From Salibacteraceae bacterium (lineage in GTDB: Bacteria; Bacteroidota; Bacteroidia; Flavobacteriales_G; Salibacteraceae): a stretch of 11,530 bases of DNA. The first letter of the stretch is position 1. Each line of letters opens with the position of its first letter. The notes under the pieces were generated by a model. The model was not told the origin of the DNA and made no database searches. It saw nothing but the letters and a program-made list of their open reading frames with translations. Both the position numbers and the translations under genes were made by a program. Positions 6,437-11,530 of this stretch are shown here, piece by piece. The stretch covers positions 1 through 11,530 of the forward strand of contig JALRDM010000178.1 in NCBI GenBank assembly GCA_023262195.1, written 5' to 3'.

Positions 6437-7577
6437 TGTAATTGGCAGCGTACTCGTCCTGACCTGTTTTCTTGCTCAAGGCCAAAAAGACACTTCAAAA
6501 ATCACCTTCGGAGCTTATGCCGATGGGTATTATTCTTATTACACAGGCGCAAGAGAAGTAGCTTATCAGCAACACGACTGCATTGGTGCATTTCACAACA
6601 ACTTTGGGTTGAATATTGCGCAACTCACTGGTGCCTATGAGTCTGACCGTGTACGGGGTGTGCTCACGCTGCACGCAGGCGATATACCGGCTATCGCATG
6701 GTCTGGCACTTACAGAAATATCCAAGAGGCAAATGCTGGTGTGCGCCTGGCAAACCGCCTTTGGCTGGATGTTGGGTTTTTCAAAACACATGTCGGAACC
6801 GAAAGCTTTTTGCCCAAAGACAATTTGATGAGCATCATCACCCTAGGAACATTCTATGGGCCTTTTTATCAAAGTGGCGCTCGGCTGAGCTACGACACTA
6901 AATCCGATTGGCATTTCGAACTCCACGCGATAAACGGTTATAACTTACACATTGACGACAATAATTTTAAAACGTTCGGGCTTTTGGTCTCGCATGATTT
7001 TAGCGACCATTTTGGAATGAGTTACTCTGGAATGGCGGGTCAAGAAAACGTGGGTCAACTCGATGATGGTTACCTCGTTTATCAAAACATTTATGCGAAT
7101 TTGAACTATGACAAACTAGACGTTCAAGTTGGCCTAGATGTGGCAACGGCCGATCAATGGAAGACAGGTCAGGGGTGGCTTCCCGGCCCATTGATCGCAG
7201 GTTTAGCTACGGTAAAGTATCACCTCAATGACAAGTTTGCCATCAGTGCCAGAGGCGAAATTTTTAGTGATGAGAGCTCCATCAATAGTCTGCAGCTCAC
7301 CCCTTCAGTAAATCCCCCCACTGGACGCTCTCGAAATGTAGAATCGGTGGGAATGACCGTTTATGGAGGAACCATCGGGATTGAATATGCCCCGAGTGAA
7401 ATTGGCTACCTGCGCATTGAATCGCGCATACTCTATGACCCCCAAGCCTCGCTGAGCTCAGCGCCCAATGACTATTCTGCGCTTGAAGCTGGAGCAAACC
7501 CAATGCTCAATGGGCGAGCACAATTGATTGCTACTGCCGCTTTCTTTATTGATAAAACTTTCAAACTCGCCAAGTGA
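6429..7577 (+). CDS. OmpL-like outer membrane beta-barrel protein (putative porin)
   Basis: ATG 6429 is chosen over an in-frame GTG at 6351 because it places a signal peptide at the true N-terminus (MRSVIGSVLVLTCFLAQGQ, probable cleavage after Gln-Gly) and gives a short eight-base overlap with tatD. The 382-residue protein begins its mature part with KITFGAYADGYYSYYTG and alternates short amphipathic beta strands rich in Tyr, Phe and Gly (for example WLDVGFFKTHVG, WHFELHAINGYN, GTIGIEYAPSEIGYLRIESRI) with polar turns, and ends on a strand with aromatic residues. This pattern fits the Bacteroidota putative beta-barrel porin-2 (OmpL-like) family. It probably forms a passive outer-membrane channel; the substrate is unknown. 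The placement before an asparaginase gene invites the idea of amino acid uptake, which is only inference. Confidence 0.8.
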   Translation: MRSVIGSVLVLTCFLAQGQKDTSKITFGAYADGYYSYYTGAREVAYQQHDCIGAFHNNFGLNIAQLTGAYESDRVRGVLTLHAGDIPAIAWSGTYRNIQEANAGVRLANRLWLDVGFFKTHVGTESFLPKDNLMSIITLGTFYGPFYQSGARLSYDTKSDWHFELHAINGYNLHIDDNNFKTFGLLVSHDFSDHFGMSYSGMAGQENVGQLDDGYLVYQNIYANLNYDKLDVQVGLDVATADQWKTGQGWLPGPLIAGLATVKYHLNDKFAISARGEIFSDESSINSLQLTPSVNPPTGRSRNVESVGMTVYGGTIGIEYAPSEIGYLRIESRILYDPQASLSSAPNDYSALEAGANPMLNGRAQLIATAAFFIDKTFKLAK

Positions 7578-8596
7578 CATCCATCTTGATTATATACACG
7601 GGAGGCACCATCGGTATGGTGGAATCAGAAGACCAAAAAACGCTGGTTCCGTTCAACTTGGAGCACATCTTATCCCATGTTCCAGAATTGAAAAAACTCG
7701 ATGTGATTCTCGAAGCTCATTCCTTTGATAAACCCATTGATAGCTCTGATATACAACCCCACCACTGGACAGAACTTGGCACCATTATCAGCTCTCGTTA
7801 TGGCGATTTCGATGGATTTGTGATCTTGCACGGATCAGACACACTAGCCTATACGGCTTCGGCTCTAAGCTATATGCTGAATGGTTTGAGCAAACCGGTA
7901 ATCTTAACTGGATCACAGTTGCCCATTGGCATGATCCGCACAGATGCCAGAGAAAACCTCATCACTGCAGTTCAGATAGCATCGCAGCAGATCAATGATG
8001 AGCCCGTAGTTCAAGAAGTCGCGGTGTACTTTGAAGATCATTTGTATCGAGGTAATCGAGTGAAGAAACTGAGTACAGAGGCATTCGAGGCCTTTTTCTC
8101 GCCCAATTATCCCGTGCTGGCGCAAGCTGGAGTTAACATCAATTTCGATTATCCCGAATTGTTACCCAAAACAGAGCTCCCCTTTCGCTTAATCGATGGG
8201 TTTGACAACCGCGTGGTAACACTTACTTTATTCCCAGGGATTTCTGAAGCATTAGTCAAAACCATACTAAGCAACACACAAGTTCGTGGACTCATACTGC
8301 TCACGTTCGGTGCGGGAAACGGGCCAAGTGCACTCTGGTTTATCGATATGCTAACAAAGGCCATTGATAGAGGTTTGGTGGTGATAAATATTACTCAATG
8401 CGCCATGGGCCAAGTAGAGCAAGGAAAGTATGAAACCAGTACAGGATTGCTTCAGGCAGGCGTAATCAGTGGCGGGGATATGACCATGGAAGCCGCCATT
8501 ACCAAACTCATGTTTTTACTAGGTCAAAGCGAGGACAGTACTTGGGTGAAAGAACAAATGGTCACCAATATTCGAGGCGAATTATCAACGAATTGA
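7574..8596 (+). CDS. ansA: Type I (cytosolic) L-asparaginase
   Basis: This encodes 340 residues from GTG 7574, which overlaps the porin stop as GTGA, to TGA 8594-8596. Asparaginase signatures are in place: TGGTIG at residues 9-14 (catalytic Thr12), HGSDT at 86-90 (usual HGTDT, here Ser88 with Asp89), TGSQ at 112-115 and YRGNRVKK around 158-165 supplying the active-site lysine. There is no signal peptide, and the segment LYRGNR followed by AFEAFFSPN resembles Escherichia coli AnsA more than the periplasmic AnsB. The enzyme hydrolyses L-asparagine to aspartate and ammonia in the cytoplasm. The serine in the second catalytic motif keeps a hydroxyl and should be functional. It is third in the TatD-porin-asparaginase-TMTC-like operon. 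Confidence 0.93.
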   Translation: MTSILIIYTGGTIGMVESEDQKTLVPFNLEHILSHVPELKKLDVILEAHSFDKPIDSSDIQPHHWTELGTIISSRYGDFDGFVILHGSDTLAYTASALSYMLNGLSKPVILTGSQLPIGMIRTDARENLITAVQIASQQINDEPVVQEVAVYFEDHLYRGNRVKKLSTEAFEAFFSPNYPVLAQAGVNINFDYPELLPKTELPFRLIDGFDNRVVTLTLFPGISEALVKTILSNTQVRGLILLTFGAGNGPSALWFIDMLTKAIDRGLVVINITQCAMGQVEQGKYETSTGLLQAGVISGGDMTMEAAITKLMFLLGQSEDSTWVKEQMVTNIRGELSTN

Positions 8597-8597
8597 T

Positions 8598-10727
8598 ATG
8601 GCAAGAAGAGAAAAACAAGCGCAACGAAAAAAAGAAAAAGCGAAGTCGATTGATGAACAAACGGAGGCGGTAAGCCCTCCAAGCAACGCTCCCCAGGCCG
8701 AGCAAACAAGCCGTGACTGGACTCCAATCATTGCCATTTTTTTATTTGGAATAATCCTTTACGGAAATACGGCCTTCTTTGGTTTCACCCTTGATGATAA
8801 GCTCTACATTACGGCAAACGAATACACCAAACAAGGTTTTGATGGGTTAGGAGACATCTGGACAAATGATATGATGACTGGCTTCTTCGGAAAGAAAAAA
8901 AGTCTTGTTGAAGGAGGTCGATACCGCCCCTTAGCGCTTACAACACACGCCATAGAATGGGAACTTTTTGGTAAAAATGCCGCCATTGCACACATCATAA
9001 ACATCTTGATGCATGCTTTGATGGGCGTTATTCTCTTGCTTGTATTGCAAGAAATTTTCGAAACCAAGAAAGGTAAAAAATGGTGGTGGACATTACCGTT
9101 TATAGCCACAGTGCTATTTCTTGCACACCCCACGCATACCGAGGTTGGAGCCAACATAAAGAGCCGTGATGAAATCATGAGTTTGCTCTTCGCGCTGCTG
9201 AGTTTCTATTCAGTATTGAGATACTTAAAAGCCTCTGAATCCAAACATCTTCTGCTCGCAGGTATTTGGTTTTGGTTGAGTTTGGCCTCAAAAGAGTCAA
9301 CCATAACGTTCATAGGAGTAATCCCGCTCACTTTGATATTCTTTCCAAAAGGAGATTTGCGGAAGAGCATAATTTCAATGGCGCCAGTATTATTAGCGAC
9401 CGCAGCCTACTTTGCGTTGCGACTCTCCGTTCTAGGAACGGAGGGCAATTCGCTTGATGTTGCCGCAGAGCTTATGAATAAACCATATCTCAATGCAAGT
9501 GATAGCGAGCGGCTGGCCAGTATTTTCTTTACCCTAGCCCTGTACCTTAAGCTCCTGTTTTGGCCACACCCTTTAACACACGACTATTACCCTTATCATC
9601 CCTTCGCCACTTACGATGAATTGGTCATTGGCGCCAGTGGTTATGTAGATTGGCCTTCTCCAGTATCCATCCTCGGATTGATCGGATATGCCATAATTCT
9701 TGGGTTTGGACTTTTCACTCTATTCCGAAGACTAAAAGGTGGTAAAGCAAATATGATGGGTTATGGAGCACTCCTTTTCTTGGGTACGTTTATCCTCTTT
9801 TCAAACCTGCTATTTGATATCGGAGCGTTTATGAACGAACGATTCCTATTCATTCCCTCGCTCGGATTCACCATTCCACTTGCTTGGATATTGGTAGAGA
9901 AAATTGGTAAAAAAGAGGGTTTGAATGCAGGTCTTGTGATAGCGGGCATTCTGTTGGTGGGGTATTCCGCAAAAACCATACATCGCAACAATGCTTGGGA
10001 AAGTGATGGAGCACTGGCCGCTGCCGATGTGGGCACTTCCGATGGATCAGCAAAAGTGAAAATGACCATGGGCAGCGAATTACTTGATCAAGCCAAAGAC
10101 CCAAAAAATGCTGCCAAAAAGCAACAACTGCTCAAGCAAGCCGAAGCGTATGAGTTGCAATCCCTAAAGATTTATCCAACTTATTTTCCTCCATTAGATA
10201 TCCTAGGAAACATCTATTTCGAATTGGGTAATTATGAATACAGCGTACATTACTTCAAACAGGCGCTTAAGTTGAAGCCCGGTGAAGCGCGCATGAGAAC
10301 GAACATGGAGGCGGTAGCGAATATGGCCAAATCTAAAGGTGAGTATGAGGCCGCCATCCAAGGTTATAAATCACTAGTGAAGCTACTGCGCGGTGAAGAT
10401 TTATCCCGCATCTACTCTTCGCTCGGTGAGCTTTATGGAAAGGAGATGAACGACCTTGTAAACTCCAAAAAATACTTGAAAAAGGCACTGAAAGCTGATC
10501 CCAATAACGGAGGTGTGTATCAGAAACTGGGTATTGTTTATGCGATGACCAACCGACCTGATTCGGCTATGGTAAATTTTGAGAAAGCGTATGAACTTGA
10601 TCCTGAAAATGCCCGAGTGCTGCTCAACTTAGGATTATTAAATCGGCAGCTTGGCAATACGGAGCGGGCAAACCAATATTTGCGTAAAGCACAAGAAATT
10701 GACCCCACGGTAATGAGCGGGCAATAA
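8598..10727 (+). CDS. TMTC-like membrane protein with C-terminal TPR repeats (putative GT-C glycosyltransferase)
   Basis: This encodes 709 residues from ATG 8598, one base after the asparaginase stop. Residues 1-40 form a Lys/Arg/Glu-rich cytosolic tail; the first membrane span is at about 42-63. FTLDD (Asp66-Asp67), RYRPL (108-112) and HPTHTEVGANIKSRDE (177-192) match the conserved acidic, Arg and His-Pro-x-His-x-Glu features of TMTC/DUF1736 proteins, multi-pass GT-C enzymes that in animals O-mannosylate cadherins. About eight to ten further hydrophobic segments run to residue 460. From about 515 to the end lie four or more TPR units (for example LGNIYFELGNYEYSVHYFKQALKLKPG and LGIVYAMTNRPDSAMVNFEKAYELDPEN), probably on the far side of the membrane. 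A role in protein glycosylation is inferred; bacterial members are largely untested. Confidence 0.85.
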   Translation: MARREKQAQRKKEKAKSIDEQTEAVSPPSNAPQAEQTSRDWTPIIAIFLFGIILYGNTAFFGFTLDDKLYITANEYTKQGFDGLGDIWTNDMMTGFFGKKKSLVEGGRYRPLALTTHAIEWELFGKNAAIAHIINILMHALMGVILLLVLQEIFETKKGKKWWWTLPFIATVLFLAHPTHTEVGANIKSRDEIMSLLFALLSFYSVLRYLKASESKHLLLAGIWFWLSLASKESTITFIGVIPLTLIFFPKGDLRKSIISMAPVLLATAAYFALRLSVLGTEGNSLDVAAELMNKPYLNASDSERLASIFFTLALYLKLLFWPHPLTHDYYPYHPFATYDELVIGASGYVDWPSPVSILGLIGYAIILGFGLFTLFRRLKGGKANMMGYGALLFLGTFILFSNLLFDIGAFMNERFLFIPSLGFTIPLAWILVEKIGKKEGLNAGLVIAGILLVGYSAKTIHRNNAWESDGALAAADVGTSDGSAKVKMTMGSELLDQAKDPKNAAKKQQLLKQAEAYELQSLKIYPTYFPPLDILGNIYFELGNYEYSVHYFKQALKLKPGEARMRTNMEAVANMAKSKGEYEAAIQGYKSLVKLLRGEDLSRIYSSLGELYGKEMNDLVNSKKYLKKALKADPNNGGVYQKLGIVYAMTNRPDSAMVNFEKAYELDPENARVLLNLGLLNRQLGNTERANQYLRKAQEIDPTVMSGQ

Positions 10728-10764
10728 ATCGCTGAAGTTTCTCATTACATTCGCGACCCCATTC

Positions 10765-10772
10765 TAAAATTG
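10765..10772 (+). promoter_or_regulatory. Possible -7 element for tRNA-Ser
   Basis: TAAAATTG matches the Bacteroidota -7 box TAnnTTTG with one mismatch and ends six bases before the tRNA. No convincing -33 box is present at the usual distance. The tRNA may instead be co-transcribed with the gene ending at 10727, since no terminator lies between. Confidence 0.3.
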
Positions 10773-10778
10773 AAAACC

Positions 10779-10863
10779 GGAGAGGTGGCAGAGTGGCTGA
10801 TCGCGCACGCTTGGAAAGCGTGTTTACGGAAACGTAACGGGGGTTCGAATCCCCCTCTCTCCG
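10779..10863 (+). tRNA. tRNA-Ser(GGA)
   Basis: The complete cloverleaf can be drawn by hand. The acceptor stem is 10779-10785 with 10856-10862 (one G-U pair), the discriminator is G10863, and the anticodon stem is CACGC/GCGTG around the loop TTGGAAA. Anticodon GGA (10813-10815) reads UCC and UCU. The long variable arm typical of serine tRNAs is TTACG-GAAA-CGTAA (10824-10837). The T-arm is GGGGG-TTCGAAT-CCCCC (10839-10855). CCA is not encoded. Its last 16 bases plus one base beyond are repeated exactly at 11013-11029. Confidence 0.97.
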
Positions 10864-10864
10864 C
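10848..10864 (+). repeat. 17-base direct repeat, copy 1 (tRNA 3' end, att-like)
   Basis: AATCCCCCTCTCTCCGC spans the end of the T-loop, the T-stem and the acceptor 3' strand of tRNA-Ser. An exact second copy starts 165 bases later. tRNA 3' ends are common attachment cores of tyrosine-recombinase elements. Confidence 0.75.
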
Positions 10865-10869
10865 AGATG

Positions 10870-10902
10870 AAATCCTGGGCACGCAGTGACCTGGGGTTTT
10901 TT
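10870..10902 (+). terminator. Intrinsic terminator after tRNA-Ser
   Basis: AAATCCTGGG (10870-10879) pairs with CCTGGGGTTT (10890-10899) over ten positions, three of them G-U, around a ten-base loop. A run of six T (10897-10902) and more T-rich sequence follow. This should end the tRNA transcript. Confidence 0.75.
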
Positions 10903-10903
10903 A

Positions 10904-10940
10904 TTTCCACACCTCGAGCTTGCTCGAAAGGTTGTGGAAA
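10904..10940. repeat. Imperfect 37-base hairpin
   Basis: TTTCCACA (10904-10911) pairs with TGTGGAAA (10933-10940). Inside, CCT pairs with AGG and CGAG with CTCG around a CTTG loop, with small bulges AA and T. It follows the tRNA terminator directly. Its role is unknown. Confidence 0.6.
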
Positions 10941-10954
10941 CAAAAAAGACCGAT

Positions 10955-10973
10955 AGCTGCAAAGCAGCTTTTT
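10955..10973 (+). terminator. Short terminator-like stem-loop
   Basis: AGCTGC (10955-10960) and GCAGCT (10964-10969) form a six-base-pair stem with an AAA loop, followed by four more T. An outer pairing AGACC/GGTCT (10947-10951, 10980-10984) encloses it. It may be a second terminator or part of a structured RNA. Confidence 0.45.
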
Positions 10974-11012
10974 GGATTTGGTCTGACCCACCCCCACTTG
11001 GGATCACACAGT

Positions 11013-11029
11013 AATCCCCCTCTCTCCGC
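11013..11029 (+). repeat. 17-base direct repeat, copy 2 (tRNA-Ser 3' end duplicate)
   Basis: This is an exact copy of 10848-10864, without the rest of a tRNA upstream of it. It is followed by a strong terminator and by tandem repeats. It reads as an attachment-site scar or element end. Confidence 0.7.
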
Positions 11030-11039
11030 CATGCAAATA

Positions 11040-11077
11040 AAGGGTTTCAGGATGATTAATTCCTGAGACCCTTTTTT
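11040..11077 (+). terminator. Strong intrinsic terminator
   Basis: AAGGGTTTCAGGA (11040-11052) pairs with TCCTGAGACCCTT (11061-11073) over 13 positions with a single G-U pair and an eight-base loop; T residues continue to 11077. An outer inverted pair ATGCAAAT (11031-11038) and ATTTGCAT (11088-11095) brackets the hairpin. No gene ending just upstream is visible, so it may serve a lost gene or a second tRNA copy. Confidence 0.8.
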
Positions 11078-11087
11078 AATTAGAGGC

Positions 11088-11108
11088 ATTTGCATACTAT
11101 TTGCATAC
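11088..11108. repeat. Tandem 10-base repeat next to att-like site
   Basis: ATTTGCATAC occurs at 11088-11097 and again at 11099-11108, separated by one T. The inverted form ATGCAAAT lies at 11031-11038, directly beside the 17-base repeat copy. Short direct and inverted repeats beside a core resemble integrase arm sites. Confidence 0.55.
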
Positions 11109-11132
11109 AAAGCATGCTTAAAACATTAGCTT

Positions 11133-11165
11133 ACTGTGAATCAAGATCAATATTTAATAACTGAA
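11133..11165. repeat. 33-base direct repeat, copy 1
   Basis: This matches 11390-11422 at 30 of 33 positions by hand count (offset 257). The shared parts are GAATCAAGATC and TTTAATAACTGAA. The copies flank the hairpin and two palindromes. Confidence 0.75.
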
Positions 11166-11244
11166 CGTAAATCACAACCAAGCCTATGGTTTGTCAAGTG
11201 AGTATTAAGGAAGCAAAAGAAGTTCCCCTAACATTTGACTAACT

Positions 11245-11303
11245 AAAAAGTGTGACAATAGCCCCTTACTATATATACCTATAAGGCTAATGTCACACTT
11301 TTT
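11245..11303. repeat. 59-base hairpin with 13-base perfect outer stem
   Basis: AAAAAGTGTGACA (11245-11257) and TGTCACACTTTTT (11291-11303) are perfect reverse complements. Inside, TAGCC-CC-TTA pairs with TAAGGCTA apart from a CC bulge and an A-A mismatch at its base. The A-run on one side and the T-run on the other would suit a bidirectional terminator. Ends of a very small element are an alternative. Confidence 0.7.
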
Positions 11304-11369
11304 GAAAACTAGATAAGATCACATAGGGTATAATACCCTTTAAACCAACAAAAACAAGTAAACAAAACA

Positions 11370-11385
11370 TACACTTATAAGTGTA
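11370..11385. repeat. Perfect 16-base palindrome
   Basis: TACACTTATAAGTGTA is its own reverse complement. It lies five bases before the second 33-base direct repeat. It could be an operator for a dimeric repressor, which cannot be tested here. Confidence 0.55.
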
Positions 11386-11389
11386 AAAA

Positions 11390-11422
11390 ACTGAGAATCA
11401 AGATCTAAATTTAATAACTGAA
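11390..11422. repeat. 33-base direct repeat, copy 2
   Basis: This is the partner of 11133-11165, with three substitutions and no indel. The unit is AT-rich and contains no recognisable gene part. Confidence 0.75.
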
Positions 11423-11530
11423 AGCAGTGTAAAGGCGATGCTATACACCCAGATATGGGGTTATACTATACCCTGGAAACCATATCGAAGACAGAAACCC
11501 GATTTAAAATAACCGACCCCCTGAGGTGAT

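Larger units (their letters stand above)
11109..11530. other. Non-coding, repeat- and palindrome-rich stretch to window end
   Basis: About 420 AT-rich bases contain no credible reading frame on either strand. They hold a 33-base direct repeat pair (11133-11165 and 11390-11422), a large hairpin (11245-11303), an interrupted palindrome AGGGTAT-A-ATACCCT (11325-11339), a perfect 16-base palindrome (11370-11385) and a diverged relative of the interrupted palindrome near 11456-11474. This looks like the control or end region of a mobile element that continues right of the window. Confidence 0.55.

Noticed and set aside
10624..11007. A minus-strand open frame of 127 codons.
   Set aside because: It runs through the tRNA-Ser gene and its terminator and through the end of the TPR gene; it is a shadow.
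11133..11422. The 33-base repeats as a two-repeat CRISPR.
   Set aside because: Only two copies, 257 bases apart, with palindromes rather than a spacer between them.

Overview
The window reads as chromosomal DNA of a member of the Bacteroidota, most likely a Flavobacteriales-like marine or freshwater lineage. The evidence is two proteins ending in the type B sorting domain of the type IX secretion system (the gliding-motility-associated C-terminal domain), a Bacteroidota-style promoter (TTG, 19 bases, TAnnTTT) before position 794, and a tRNA-Ser gene that does not encode its CCA.

Left part (1-4154). This is an imperfect tandem duplication with a constant offset of 3377 bases. Each copy holds a secreted type B sorting-domain protein gene followed, after one base, by an alkyltransferase-like (ATL) gene that starts with GTG. 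In the left copy the ATL gene breaks off directly after its active-site tripeptide Pro-Ala-His, where unrelated sequence begins. In the right copy it is complete. A small cysteine-rich secreted protein gene lies between the copies and probably starts an operon of secreted protein, sorting-domain protein and ATL. The complete ATL gene abuts a convergent glycosyltransferase family 9 gene, and a perfect 20-base palindrome covers that junction.

Middle part (5124-10727). A lone GxxExxY-family gene is enclosed by clustered copies of the heptamer ATTCGTG with matching 10/9-base spacing on both sides. A tightly packed operon follows: TatD-family hydrolase, OmpL-like outer-membrane beta-barrel, type I L-asparaginase, and a 709-residue membrane protein with a TMTC-like front and TPR repeats at the end. 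These genes overlap by 8 bases, overlap by 4 bases and are separated by 1 base, so co-transcription and translational coupling are likely.

Right part (10728-11530). A tRNA-Ser(GGA) gene is followed by a 150-base stretch made almost wholly of hairpins. An exact 17-base copy of the tRNA 3' end comes next, then a strong terminator and tandem 10-base repeats. The last 430 bases carry no credible gene but hold a 33-base direct repeat pair, a 59-base hairpin and several palindromes. This looks like the edge or scar of an element that integrates at the tRNA gene; no integrase gene is visible in the window.
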